This document shows positions 24,331 to 34,260 of a stretch of 64,000 nucleotides of DNA, in pieces (position 1 is the first letter of the stretch; every line of letters starts with the position of its first letter). This DNA comes from JANOYY01 sp043720395 (GTDB lineage: Bacteria > Actinomycetota > Acidimicrobiia > Acidimicrobiales > JANYDT01). Under the pieces are notes generated by a model. That model worked only from the letters and a program-made list of their open reading frames with translations, had not been told where the DNA came from and ran no database searches. Position numbers and translations under genes: made by a program. The stretch is from positions 1 to 64,000 of the forward strand of contig JAYSSR010000062.1 of assembly GCA_043720395.1 (NCBI GenBank). Direction: 5' to 3'.

Positions 24331-24619
24331 TGCGAACGGTTCGCTTCGCCTGTACGCCGACGCCGTATTCGATCATCAACTCGGCGAGGCGTTGACCGTC
24401 GATCAGTACGAGCCGCACCGGAACGGTGGGCGCCCACTCGACCGCTCCAGCGCTGAAGCGACTGGTGGTGATGAACACGCCCGACTCGGCCTTGCCGCGT
24501 CAATCGCGTAGACCCGTGATGGCGTGCCGTCCACGTGGCTCCCGGGCACCCACCTCCAGAAAGTCACGAACGGACTTCTTTCCTGCCAACCTGGCACGGT
24601 AACGCAATCGAAAATCGGC
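24331..24619 (-). pseudogene. Remnant of an Mrr-type restriction endonuclease (C-terminal end)
   Basis: Read on the minus strand, the sequence gives ESGVFITTSRFSAGAVEW, then RLVLIDGQRLAELMIEYGVG, then QAKRTVRIVR. This is the classic end of Mrr-cat family nucleases (KGVFITT, VLIDGxxLAELMIEYxVGV). An in-frame TGA lies near 24503, 12 codons before this part, and the sequence upstream of it (ARLAGKKSVRDFLEV) only loosely recalls the QxK catalytic region. No N-terminal domain remains. The fragment abuts the truncated AbiEii start from the other strand. Mrr enzymes cut modified DNA; this one is dead. Confidence 0.7.
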
Positions 24620-24721
24620 TGGCGCTGTTTGGCGGACATTGAGAGCCTGGCGTGTGTAGTCTGCCGGTCGGTCAGCACGCTCGGACTCGGGCAAATGAAA
24701 ACAGAGCGGATGCGCACTTGG

Positions 24722-25345
24722 TCAGAGCCCAGCGACTCTCAGCCGGTCCTCCACTTCGGTCGGTTCGAGCCCAAGACCCACCATCACCGGCACGGCCATC
24801 GACGCCGAAGCGAGCACGGTTACACGCCCACTGTTCACGACGCGTACGGCCTCGCCGACATCGGCCAGCCCGGGATCGCCGCCCGGCGCGACGACCCAGA
24901 GATGCGGCAGAACCGCCACAGCGCCCGGGTCGGCGGAACGCACCCACAGCTCGCGTCCATCGATCAGCGCTGCGGCGGCCCGGTGGTGGCCGACAAGGAT
25001 CGCGAGCCGACCCTGCGCGTCCGCAACCACGAGCGGATAGCGGTTGGCAATCTTGTGTTGGTCGGCGGCGGTGCGCCCCGTTCGCTCCCAATCGCCCGTC
25101 AGGTAGTACACGACGTGGTGTCGTAGTACCCACGGCTGGGTCGACCACAAGGCCCGCGGGTCGACGCGCGTCAGCGTCGCTGGATGCTCGAGAATCTGCG
25201 CCGCGGAAGGCGTCTTCGGCCCGCCCTTGCGGGACGGCAGTCGTGGCCACGGCGCCAATACTTGGTCGTGACCGGCGAACAACGTGTCGACGTCGCTCCG
25301 ACCCCACAGGCGGACTGCGTCCTCGAAGACGTCGGTCAACTCGAC
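24722..25345 (-). CDS. ParB-like/unknown protein at the end of the addBA operon
   Basis: From a GTG at 25345 the protein has 207 residues and overlaps the AddA stop by ten bases, so it is the third gene of that operon. The core KIANRYPLVVADAQGRLAIL followed by GHHRAAAALIDG looks like a ParB/sulfiredoxin-type fold (a strand, then GHHR in place of GxRR). Sequence identity to true ParB is too low to claim. The frame is open farther upstream but antisense to addA there. It may modulate the helicase-nuclease or bind DNA; this is an inference from position. Confidence 0.6.
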   Translation of the reverse strand, partial: VELTDVFEDAVRLWGRSDVDTLFAGHDQVLAPWPRLPSRKGGPKTPSAAQILEHPATLTRVDPRALWSTQPWVLRHHVVYYLTGDWERTGRTAADQHKIANRYPLVVADAQGRLAILVGHHRAAAALIDGRELWVRSADPGAVAVLPHLWVVAPGGDPGLADVGEAVRVVNSGRVTVLASASMAVPVMVGLGLEPTEVEDRLRVAGL

Positions 25346-28300
25346 TCGCTCACGTCGACGGCCGGTCCGAGAGCAACCTCGGTCAGCACACCGGTTCGGG
25401 GGTGCACGGCCACGATGATCCGTTCGCTTACTTTCATGCCGGTCGCCGCTTCGAGGAGTCGGCCGTAGGCGTCGAGCTGTCCGGTGTAGCGAAGTCTGAG
25501 ATCGTCGGAAGTACCCGAGTCGGCCTTCCAGTCGGCGACCGCAATCGTGCGATCGGGGAGTTGCCACACGAGATCAGCGATCGCAGCCATCACGACACCG
25601 TCGATGCTGCCGTCCATCGGGAGCTCGCGCCACCAGTGACTCGCTGTACTAGCGCGCTTCCACGCATCGCTCAACCGCAACGCTCCGACCGCCGAGCGGA
25701 CCGCGGCCACGTCGACGACCGCGTACTGAGCGGCCGCCGTTGCTTCGAGTTCGTCGAGGCGCTCGTCACCGTCGTCCGGTTGCATCAGCTCGGCAACGTG
25801 GTGGACGGCGCTTCCGAGTCGGCGGCCCAACGTCGGGTCATACGATCGGCCAGGGTCGCCCACGTCGTCGGGGCCCGGCGCCTCGACCGGTCCGGTCATC
25901 CCCGCATCGGCAGCGCCTGGGCTCGCGGTCGTATGGGTTCCGCTCGGACGCCCCGTCCGTAGCTCCGGGCTCGATGGACGAGCGTCGAGAACCCGTCGCC
26001 GCTCCCTGCGCCAGCCGTCCATGTCTGCCAACGACACGACCATGGCCGCCGAGTCGGTCTCGGCGTTCGCGGGGACGCCCCCGACGCGGTCGGTTCCCGG
26101 TATGACCGACCGGCTCGCGGCCGCGGCAACCGCAACCGCCGTGTGCAGGTCGTGTGCAATGCGTCGTTTTCCGTCCGACTGCGTCATCTTCGACAGCTGC
26201 GGATGGAACAGCGATACGGCGAGGTGGTCGCGGGCGCGGGTACATGCGACGTAGGCGAGCCGTTCGGTCTCGAGCCCGTCGGCGTCGGTCTCCGCGTCGG
26301 CAATCGTCTTGTAGGACAGCTCGCGGACTTCGACGTCCTCCCAGTCGTCGCCGAGCTTGACCGACAGTTTCATCATTGGCATTGCTTCACCCGACTCACT
26401 TGTCGACCATCGAAGGTGAAGGCCGCCGTGGCGGGTGGCCTGGCCGAGCCCGGCCACGATCGCGATGGGGAACTCCAACCCTTTGGCCGCATGGATCGTA
26501 AGTATGCGTACGGCATCGTCGTCGGGTTCGGGGACGACCCGGTCACTCGACGTCGCACCCTGCTCAGCGGCGTGCACGCAGCGGGTCAGGAACTCTCGCA
26601 ATGTCGCAGTCGAGTTGCCCGCAGCGAATTGATCGGCGGTGTCGACGACAAGTTGGAGGCGTGCCCACGCGTCGCGCGGCCTCGGTGCGTCGAGCGCGAT
26701 CGCTTCGAGGGAACGGTCCCGGATGACGGCCCGGACCATGTCGGGCACGGCCAACTCGAAGCGCCGACGGTACAGCGACCACATCCATGCCAGCCCTGCC
26801 GGGACCGGCCCCTCGGTCGGCAACACGCGTTCCTCGGACGCTGCCGGGTCGGCATCGTCGGCCGCGGGAACAATCGTGAACCGGCCCCCGGCCTGCTTCC
26901 ACGCGAGGAGTTCGTCGTCGGACGCGCCGATCGAGCGGCTTCGCAGCGCCGCGACGATCTTCGCCGGATCGGCCGGATCGTCGATGGCTGCCAGTGCGAC
27001 GACGACGTCGGCGATCTCCTGCGATTCCCACGCCAGCCCCCGACCTTCGAACCGGAACGGGTTCCCAAGTTTCGTAAGTGCACGTGCTAATTGTGGGAGC
27101 AGCGACCGCGTCCGCAGAAGCACCGCGATGTCCGATGGCCGCGCAACACGTCGCTCGCCGGTTTCCTTGTCGATGATCTCCCACGACCCCAAAGGCATCG
27201 CCGACGACCGCCGCGATGGCATCGGATTCAAGCGTCTTGAGGTCATCGCCTGCCTTCGGATCGACCGGCCCCCCGAACGACATCACCCCCGGACCGGCGA
27301 GCGAGGGGGCAAGGTCGCTTCGGGTGGACGTCAGCTCCTGGAACGCGACCTGATCGCTCGTCGGACCTCGGAACAGTTCCGAGAAGACGGCGTTCGTCCA
27401 TTCGACGATGCATTCCCGCGAGCGAAAACTGCGGTCCAGGATCTCGAGGCGGTCCGCGAAACGGTCCTTCATCGCGGTGTACACGCCAACGTCGGCGCGT
27501 CGGAACCGGTAGATCGACTGCTTGGGGTCGCCCACGAACACGAGACGGTCGGGCTGCAGGTCGAAGCGACCCTTCGGGAGCGGCACCGCGTCGCTGGCGT
27601 CGACGATGTCTGCGTCGCCCGCGAACGAGAGCGCCATCGCAATCTCGGCCTGGAGAGGGTCGGTATCCTGGAACTCGTCGATCAGCAGATGGCGGTACTG
27701 CTGCCGACACCGCACACGTGTGGCCGGATCACTGCAGACCATGTCGCGGGCGAGGACCAGCACGTCGTGGAACGTGAGCAGTCCGGACTGTCGACGCTGC
27801 TCCGCCGATTCGACCGCCGCCGCCGCAACAAAGCTGAGAAGCGGCAGGAACGCCTCGTTCGCGACGCTTCCGAGAACGGGCCGTGCGCGATCGACCCGAC
27901 GGCGAGCGTCATCGATGTCCGCCCAGTTCTTCGCCGATCCGACCCGCTGACGACCAAGAAGCGACGCCACCAACGCGTGGCAGAGCGCGAAACCGTCGTC
28001 GGGTTCAACGGTGTTCAACAAATCGATCCGATGCGGGATCTCGTCGGTGATCTTGGCTGCGAGCTTGTCGTCGACCCCCGGGCCCAGCATCACCTGCGCC
28101 TCGGCGAGCACACTGGCGAACGCCGCGATCACACCGCCGACAGGGACCGGCGTGATGGACGGTTGCGCTGTGCGCCGGTTGAGCCACGACCGGCAGCGGT
28201 CCCATTCACCGTCCAGCTCGGCTGCGATGTCGCGCCAGCGAGCCAGGTCGACGCCGAGCCCGACCGAGCGGTCCAACGCCTCGCCGAGCAGGCCGTCGGC

Positions 28301-28738
28301 GGCGAGCAGCCGATTGCTGATCGTGACCCATCGCTGATCGAATCGTTCGGCCTGCGCAAGCTCGTCGACGATCTCGACCCTCCCGGGCAGACCGACCACC
28401 TCATGGTTCGCCATGATGAGACGCTGCGCGAACGCGTGGAGCGTGATGATCGGCGCCAGATGGAAGTGACGGAGCGCCTCGCTCGCACGCTCCTCCGCGA
28501 CCTGGCCTGCGGGGAGAGCGCCTTGCGGGTCGTCGGTCACGCTGTCGATCCGGTCGCTGCCAGATGCTTTCACGAGCGCGACCCGGACCCGGTCGCGAAG
28601 CTCCGCGGCGGCCTTCTCGGTGAACGTGATCGCGGCAATCTGATCGATGGTGCAGTCCCCCGCCAGGATCAGGCGAACGATCCGACGGACGAGACGTGCG
28701 GTCTTCCCGGTGCCCGCGCCGGCGTCCATGAAACTCAC
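25336..28738 (-). CDS. addA: AddA-like helicase-nuclease (UvrD family), split by a one-base frameshift
   Basis: Helicase motifs are in order: Walker A AGAGTGKT at the N-terminus, LLIDEFQDTDPLQ, FVGDPKQSIYRFRRADV, LDRSFRS, then ILTIHAAKGLEFPIAIV and LAYVACTRARDHL. A C-terminal nuclease follows with ADLVWQL, VADWKAD and GQLDAYG. The first half runs from 28738 to about 27192 in one frame and the second half to 25336 in another. The break falls in a GGGG run (27189-27192), where one G less would join GDAFG to SWEIIDKE with no loss. Rejoined, the protein would have about 1,133 residues. It is either a recent mutation, an assembly error or, less likely, +1 frameshifting. AddAB unwinds and trims double-strand DNA ends for recombination. 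Confidence 0.85.
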
Positions 28739-31317
28739 GACGCCACCTCCGATCCGAGCGCGGTCTCAGCGGCCTCAGCGGCCTCAGCTGCCGTGTCGGT
28801 TCGGTGGGTTGCGGCGGCCTTGTCCCGACCGATCGTGATGCGGTCGACCGGGCAGCACGACTTCACATCGCAGAACAGACAGAACTTGTCGTTCCCCGGC
28901 TCGGTGACCGTCTCGTAGGTGAACATACCTTCGGCCATCCGTTCGAACCCTGCACCGAGCAGAGCCTTCGCTGGTTCCACGAGCTCTCCGACGTCGAGGT
29001 TGACGCGGCGCTTCGATCGGTTCGCGCTCAACGGATTCACGTAGACGCCACCCGCGTGGGTGATGTCGAACCCGCCACGATCGGCTTCCATCGCGGCGTA
29101 GATCGGCAGCTGGAGTTTGCGGCCATCGTCGAGCAGGTCATCGGAACCGGCCAGGCTGTGGAGGCTCTTCAGGCTGCCCGTCTTGAAATCGACGACCCGG
29201 AACGTGCCACCGCGTTTCTCGATCCGGTCGGCGCGTCCCTGCAACCGGACATCGCCGATGGGCGTGGCGAGGATCCACGGATCGGTGCGCGTCGGGCCGC
29301 TCTCCACGAGAACCGGCTCGAAACCATCCGCCTCGCGAACCTCACCGGCGAGGTAGTGCTGCAGCCGGGCCTCCAGCCAGCGGACCTGCGCGTCCCACCA
29401 CGGGCCACGGCCCAGCCTTCCGTCAGCGCGCAGATCATCGACCGCGCGTTCCATGACCGTCGTGAGATGCGACGGGTCGAGTCCTTGCAGCCACGCCTTC
29501 CACATCGGACGCGTGGACGCTTCGATGCGAAGCAGCTCGTCGGTGAGCGTCTCCATGACCTTGTGGACGAACGTGCCGACGGAACGGGCATCCGGATCGG
29601 CCTCGTCCTCCGGACGATCGAGCGGTCGCGCACCGAGCACCTCGACGAGAAACACCCGCAGGCGACACTGGTGAAACGACTCCAGGCGGGTGACCGACCA
29701 CACCGACCCGAGCGGCGTCCACCCCGACAGATCCGTCAGCCGACCATCCCATTGCGTCCACGCGTCACCGCGACGGGCACGGCTCGCCCTCAACGACCAC
29801 CGCAACCCGTCTGCGCCGTTTACGAGGGGATGAGCGAGCAGGTCGCCGCCGGCTGACGTCGACGCGTGCAACTCGGCGAGGCACCGATCGCCATGGGTGA
29901 GCGGTTCGCAGACTGCAACACCGCCGATACCGCCGACCACCGCTGCGGTCCACGACGGAATCATCTGTACACCTACGATCGTCGACGGCCACGCATGCAG
30001 ATCCTGCGCGGTGACCGGCATGTCATGCCGGGCGGTGAGCGCCTCGAGAAGTTCAGGGAGCGGGGCGACCTCACGTTGTGACCGGGGACTCGACCGGGGG
30101 ACCGTCACGGTCGCCGACCGGCCATTCACCAACGTCGCCAACGCTGCGCGACGCACGAGCCGAGCCGGTCCGTCGCGCCTCCCCGCTTCGTCGCTGGCAC
30201 CGACAACGACGACCGCGTCGAACGAGCCCAGGCACAACGCCTCGGGGCTTCCGATCTGGACGCCTTCGCCCACCCGCCCGGTCCCGTCCATCGACCTGAC
30301 GGCCAACGCCTGTTCGAACCAGCGACGCCTGTCATACGCGCCCGCCCGTGTCGGTTCGAAGTCGGGCATGTCGGCCAGTACCCGCCGGACCTCATCGGCC
30401 GCCTCGCCCTGCGCATCGACGAACCCGCCGAACACGCCGCGAGCGGTCGCAGAATCAGGCATCGGGAGGAACCGTGTCAGCCCTGCCGCAAGACCGTCGG
30501 CGGTCGCCGTGCCGATCGTGGCCGACAGATCAGCGACGAACCGTACCAGAGCCCCCGCCTTGTCCGCATCGCCCGGGGCATCGTGGTTGACGCAGCGGCC
30601 CACGAGCAGAGGCCAGTCATGGGAATCGACCACGCCCCACCGGCGACTCACCCGCTCCCAGACCATCACCGGAGTCAGCCGCCCCGTGACGGGATCGACG
30701 AGCGGCACCGACGACCACAACGCCGCGAGCGCACCGCGGTTCCAGTCCCTGCCCGACGCCTCGATCGCGCCGACGACGAACCGCGCCGCCGCAGACTGCA
30801 ACAGCGGCCAGCCACTCGACCGGTAGAACGGAATGCCAGAGCTCACCAGCGCGTCGAGGAGCATCGGCTCCGAACTCGACGCCGCAACCGCGACGGCCAT
30901 CGACGACCACGCGACGCCACGGCGTCGAGCCGCGAGCAGCGTCGACACCGCAACCCGGCACTCCACCGATGCGTCCGGACAACTCACGATGCGTGCGTCC
31001 GCCACATCCAACGCGCCTCCAACCGGTATGTGTACATACGAACCCGGTGCGACGGTGTCGATCACTTCGGCCGGCACCGGACCGACCACGATCAACACCT
31101 CGCCGGGCAACAGCGAGCCGGACAGCTGAGCGGGACCGACGACTCGCACATTCACCGTCGCCATCCGTCGCCCGAGCTCCAATCGAACACGTCGGACGCC
31201 GAGCGATGTGACGAGCACGACCGGAGCGAACGGGTCACCCTGCTTGGCCGCAATGACGGCACCTTCCAGTTCGTGGAGTACGAGATCCGCGGGTGTCGTC
31301 GATGAGTCGTCAGACAT
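28735..31317 (-). CDS. addB: AddB-like PD-(D/E)XK nuclease subunit
   Basis: This 860-residue protein has a degenerate helicase part without Walker A, then a C-terminal nuclease. Catalytic residues lie in GRADRIEKR and VVDFKTGS, with QLPIYAAME as the QxxxY motif. Cys residues in SFHQCRLRVF and in KFCLFCDVKSCC are placed to hold the 4Fe-4S cluster of AddB-type nucleases. It is the first gene of the operon; its stop overlaps the AddA start (ATGA). The enzyme pair processes DNA ends in repair and also degrades foreign linear DNA. Loss of the partner by the addA frameshift would leave this subunit without a motor. Confidence 0.88.
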   Translation of the reverse strand: MSDDSSTTPADLVLHELEGAVIAAKQGDPFAPVVLVTSLGVRRVRLELGRRMATVNVRVVGPAQLSGSLLPGEVLIVVGPVPAEVIDTVAPGSYVHIPVGGALDVADARIVSCPDASVECRVAVSTLLAARRRGVAWSSMAVAVAASSSEPMLLDALVSSGIPFYRSSGWPLLQSAAARFVVGAIEASGRDWNRGALAALWSSVPLVDPVTGRLTPVMVWERVSRRWGVVDSHDWPLLVGRCVNHDAPGDADKAGALVRFVADLSATIGTATADGLAAGLTRFLPMPDSATARGVFGGFVDAQGEAADEVRRVLADMPDFEPTRAGAYDRRRWFEQALAVRSMDGTGRVGEGVQIGSPEALCLGSFDAVVVVGASDEAGRRDGPARLVRRAALATLVNGRSATVTVPRSSPRSQREVAPLPELLEALTARHDMPVTAQDLHAWPSTIVGVQMIPSWTAAVVGGIGGVAVCEPLTHGDRCLAELHASTSAGGDLLAHPLVNGADGLRWSLRASRARRGDAWTQWDGRLTDLSGWTPLGSVWSVTRLESFHQCRLRVFLVEVLGARPLDRPEDEADPDARSVGTFVHKVMETLTDELLRIEASTRPMWKAWLQGLDPSHLTTVMERAVDDLRADGRLGRGPWWDAQVRWLEARLQHYLAGEVREADGFEPVLVESGPTRTDPWILATPIGDVRLQGRADRIEKRGGTFRVVDFKTGSLKSLHSLAGSDDLLDDGRKLQLPIYAAMEADRGGFDITHAGGVYVNPLSANRSKRRVNLDVGELVEPAKALLGAGFERMAEGMFTYETVTEPGNDKFCLFCDVKSCCPVDRITIGRDKAAATHRTDTAAEAAEAAETALGSEVAS

Positions 31318-31339
31318 GGGAGAGGTCTAACCGATGGCA

Positions 31340-31415
31340 GGGAACGAAACGGTGACGTGCCCGAAGGGTTGCCGTTCCGTTCCCGGCCGTTCCGTTCCCA
31401 GCTGTTTCGTACAAC
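31340..31415 (+). promoter_or_regulatory. Repeat-rich promoter of the second TY-Chap-like gene
   Basis: CCGTTCCGTTCCC occurs twice in tandem (31372-31384 and 31387-31399). A near-inverted copy, GGGAACGAAACGG, lies at 31340-31352. The second copy runs into CAGC and then TACAAC (31410-31415), exactly as before the paralog at 11734. It is a good candidate for a common regulator's binding site plus -10 box. Confidence 0.5.
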
Positions 31416-31448
31416 GGTCTCGTTCCAACCCGCCGAAACGAGACGACC

Positions 31449-31991
31449 ATGAAGCCAGTACCCCCACCGACCGTTCACTCGGACGAACTGTTCGACACCG
31501 ACGAACTCATCCACACCGAAGAACTCATCGACTCCGTCGCGTCGGTCTTCAGGTTCGGCGAGGCGCCCGGACCATCCCTGCGGGCCCTCACGTGGGCAGG
31601 TGCCATGCGCGAGATCGAGTCGATCCTGAGCTGGGTCATCACACATGAAGGCACCTACGTGACCTTCGACGTCCGCAGCCGCATCAGCCGGTACGTGCAA
31701 GTGCGCGGCACCGACGACGGCCGCGTCTTCATCGAGACGACCGGCGACCAGTTCACCGACGAGGAGCCATACGACGCCGGTGATCTCATCCACCTCGTCC
31801 GGCTCGGATGGCTGCCCGAAGCGCTCCGCGACGACACGCCCAACTGGTGGCGAGAAGCAGACCCCCGCTGGTTCTACGCGCAGCCGATGATGGCCGAAGT
31901 TCTCGTCCGCACCCTCATCGACACCCACCGCGCGACCGGGCCGTCCGACATCGAAGTCACCCACGGCATCTTCGACGACGATCTGCCGTGA
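31449..31991 (+). CDS. TY-Chap-like domain protein, second copy
   Basis: The 180-residue protein shares the core of the gene at 11734. A strand pair (YVTFDVRSRISRYVQVRG) is followed by VFIETTGDQFTDE, a helix LVRLGWLPEALRDDTPNWW and a final helix MAEVLVRTLIDTHRATG with SDIEVTHG. YVQ, the D-D-T-P-N-W step and the terminal helix are hallmarks of the TY-Chap/YbjN-like group in actinobacteria. An acidic, Glu/Asp-rich N-terminal tail (about 35 residues) precedes it. Presumed cytoplasmic. The shared upstream element suggests co-regulation with the paralog. Function unknown; chaperone-like peptide binding is the family hypothesis. Confidence 0.65.
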   Translation: MKPVPPPTVHSDELFDTDELIHTEELIDSVASVFRFGEAPGPSLRALTWAGAMREIESILSWVITHEGTYVTFDVRSRISRYVQVRGTDDGRVFIETTGDQFTDEEPYDAGDLIHLVRLGWLPEALRDDTPNWWREADPRWFYAQPMMAEVLVRTLIDTHRATGPSDIEVTHGIFDDDLP

Positions 31992-32063
31992 ACGCCGACC
32001 CGCTTTCCAAGCCGCAGTCCAGCGACGAGGACAGCGGGCGACCTTCCGGTAGCGTCTCGGAAC

Positions 32064-33008
32064 GTGATCGATGGCGGCACCGACAACCTCCTCGACGGCA
32101 CGGACGCAACCGTGCCGACCGACGTCGGGGTCGAGCGGCTGCTGCGGTTGCTGTGGCTCTTCCGACACCGCGACCGCATTCGTACGAACGCCGACGTCGA
32201 GGAATGCGGCTATCCGGAGATGCAGGCGGAGGGCTCGACGGGTCGGCGGAACTTCTTCAACGACCGCGAGCGGCTCAAGGCACTTGGCGTGACCGTTGAA
32301 CCACTCGGCGACCACTCGGGATGGGCCGTGACCGGCGAACCCGAGGATGTGACGCTGATCCTCACGCCCGACGAACGCGAAGCCATAACCGAAGCCCGTC
32401 TGCTGGTGGCTGACCCCGACGTGCCGGATCAGCGTGCACCGAAGGACAGTGCGGCCGTCGTCAATCATGCCGCCGTTCCCGCCGCCGTACCGATGCTCCT
32501 CGCCGCGATCAGCGATCGACACCCCGTCCGATTCCGCTACGGCGACAAGGACCGGTTCGTCGACGCCTGCCGCGTGGTCGTCACGCACACGGATCGCTGG
32601 TACCTCCTCGCTCTGGACCGCACCGCCGGCCGGGCCCTTCGCGAGCGGACCTACCGGATCGACCGCATCGTCGGGCTCGCAATCGACCGCACCCAAGCAG
32701 CCAGCGCCCCGGACGCGAACGCGAGTTGGCCGCTGCATCCCGTCGCCTGGGGAACACAACGGCCCATCAACGCCACCGTCAGGTTCCCGCACGCTCCCCT
32801 GCCCGAATGGCTCGCCATGCTGGGCGGCGCGCTGACCACCACGGCCAACGACGACGGATGCGTCGAAGCCACGTTTGCAACGTCCAACACGACAGCATTC
32901 GTCCGCCGGGCACTTGCGACGGGCGCGCAGATTGCCGCTCCCGCGTCGCTGGTCGAACTGGCGCGCTCGACCCTGGAGGCTCATATGCACGCATACGGTT
33001 CGGCCTGA
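32064..33008 (+). CDS. WYL-domain transcriptional regulator (first of a pair, PafB-like)
   Basis: This 314-residue protein starts at a GTG. The N-terminal winged helix contains VERLLRLLWLFRHRDRIRT and RRNFFNDRERLKALGVTVEP, the pattern of DeoR-like WYL regulators. The WYL domain shows VRFRYGD and then RWYLLALDRTAGRALRERTYRID, with the W-Y-L triplet intact. A WCX-type C-terminal domain follows. The stop overlaps the ATG of the next WYL gene (TGATG). Tandem WYL proteins of this kind include PafBC, which activates DNA-damage genes in mycobacteria; many others control defence loci. Its neighbours here are the addBA operon and the TY-Chap-like gene. Confidence 0.88.
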   Translation: MIDGGTDNLLDGTDATVPTDVGVERLLRLLWLFRHRDRIRTNADVEECGYPEMQAEGSTGRRNFFNDRERLKALGVTVEPLGDHSGWAVTGEPEDVTLILTPDEREAITEARLLVADPDVPDQRAPKDSAAVVNHAAVPAAVPMLLAAISDRHPVRFRYGDKDRFVDACRVVVTHTDRWYLLALDRTAGRALRERTYRIDRIVGLAIDRTQAASAPDANASWPLHPVAWGTQRPINATVRFPHAPLPEWLAMLGGALTTTANDDGCVEATFATSNTTAFVRRALATGAQIAAPASLVELARSTLEAHMHAYGSA

Positions 33009-33964
33009 TGGCCCGCCCCTCCAACCAGGACCACGTGGCAAGAACCCTACGCGCGCTTTCGATCCTGCGGAGCGAACCCGGATGGCACCACGTCACACGA
33101 CTCGCGGAGGTCGTCGGCGCGAAACCCGACCGGCTCAGCGCCGATCTCCGGCGCTGCTGCTACGCGGCCGACGACTGGCACCTCCCGCTCCTCTTCGGTT
33201 CCGACATCGAACCCGAACATCTCGACGGTGACGCCGTCGTGCAACTTGCACCGGACGTGCCGCTCACCCTCCCGCTCCCCTCCTCACGAGTCGATGTCAT
33301 CCGCCTCGCCCTGCTCGCCGGCTCAGCCGCCCGCCGCGAACCCGACCATCAGAGCGCGACCGTGCTGCGAGCACTCGAACAGCGGTTGAACACCATCCTG
33401 GACGCGGACAACGTCGATGTCCGCGATCAGGAACCGGCCTTGGCCGCGTCGTTCCGCTCAGCCATTCGGCGCGTCCGACAAGTCCGATTCAGCTACCGGT
33501 CGATCAGCGACGAGGAGCCCGCAACACGAACCGTCGTCCCGATCGGCGTTCACCGACAGGGCAGGTGGTGGCTCCTCTCCGCTCTCCCGGCCGATCTGCC
33601 AACCGAGCGCACCGACCCGACGTCGTACCGGCTCGACAGAATCATCGGCGAAGTCGAAGACGCCGGACCCGCCACCGGCGAGAAGCGACGCGATGGCCCG
33701 CCCGCACCACACATCGACAGCACCCAACGGTCAGCGGTTCAACTGCGCCTCCACGAGAACGACCTCTGGGCCGTCGACGACCTTTCGCCGTCGGCAATCG
33801 AGCAACTGCATGATGAGCTCGTCCATGTGAGGATCAGCCTCTACCCACCTGTCGCCGAGCGACTCTCACGGGTGCTCTTCCTGACCGACCCCGCCACCAC
33901 ATCGGTTGTTGACGGCGGGCAGTTCCTCGACGTTCACCGGAGACGTGTCACGGAAGGTCGCTGA
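33008..33964 (+). CDS. WYL-domain transcriptional regulator (second of a pair, PafC-like)
   Basis: This 318-residue protein has an N-terminal helix-turn-helix (VARTLRALSILRSEPGWHHV, then AEVVGAKPDRLSADLR) and a WYL-like domain around VRFSYRSISDE, RWWLLSALPADL and SYRLDRIIGE. Tyr of the WYL triplet is Trp here. As in PafC, the order HTH-WYL-C-terminal extension is kept, but the protein is divergent from the first. It is translationally coupled to it, so a heterodimer is likely. The ligand of WYL domains is thought to be single-stranded DNA or a nucleotide in several cases. The gene is followed by 296 bases without genes. Confidence 0.85.
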   Translation: MARPSNQDHVARTLRALSILRSEPGWHHVTRLAEVVGAKPDRLSADLRRCCYAADDWHLPLLFGSDIEPEHLDGDAVVQLAPDVPLTLPLPSSRVDVIRLALLAGSAARREPDHQSATVLRALEQRLNTILDADNVDVRDQEPALAASFRSAIRRVRQVRFSYRSISDEEPATRTVVPIGVHRQGRWWLLSALPADLPTERTDPTSYRLDRIIGEVEDAGPATGEKRRDGPPAPHIDSTQRSAVQLRLHENDLWAVDDLSPSAIEQLHDELVHVRISLYPPVAERLSRVLFLTDPATTSVVDGGQFLDVHRRRVTEGR

Positions 33965-34115
33965 AGCGAACTCCAGCCGCGAACGTCGCAATGCCGATTT
34001 CGGATACCTGCGTACCCGTCGGCTGAGACCCAGGCGTCGGGCGTCCACGTTCGCCGGGTCGGCGACCGGCGCCGAAGACTGATCCGTCTGCTGCATTTCG
34101 CGGGTGACCGTGACG

Positions 34116-34172
34116 GCACAGCGCCACAATGCGGCTACGGCGTGACGCTGTGCGGACAAGGTGGCGCTGTGC
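34116..34172. repeat. Dispersed palindromic repeat, copy B
   Basis: Two 27-base arms around a TGA loop share the first 12 bases (GCACAGCGCCAC) and their inner ends but differ in between. The right arm equals copy A's left arm and the left arm equals copy C's right arm, almost base for base. It lies in the gene-free stretch 33965-34260, which otherwise shows nothing I can name. Confidence 0.8.
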
Positions 34173-34260
34173 ACGCAAACGCGACGCGACGCGACGTCAC
34201 GTCGGAACCAGTCGAACGGCAGTAGGACACATGGCGAGCCCGGGTCCCCGGGCCCGGGGG

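Noticed and set aside
27180..27200. Programmed frameshifting in addA
   Set aside because: A +1 shift at TTT-GGG-G is possible, but no stimulatory signal is seen. A simple indel in a G run is the more economical explanation, so it is kept only as an alternative.
26639..28918. A 759-codon open frame antisense to addA
   Set aside because: It lies opposite clear helicase motifs and its product is low-complexity Arg/Ser/Asp-rich. High G+C often leaves such antisense frames open.
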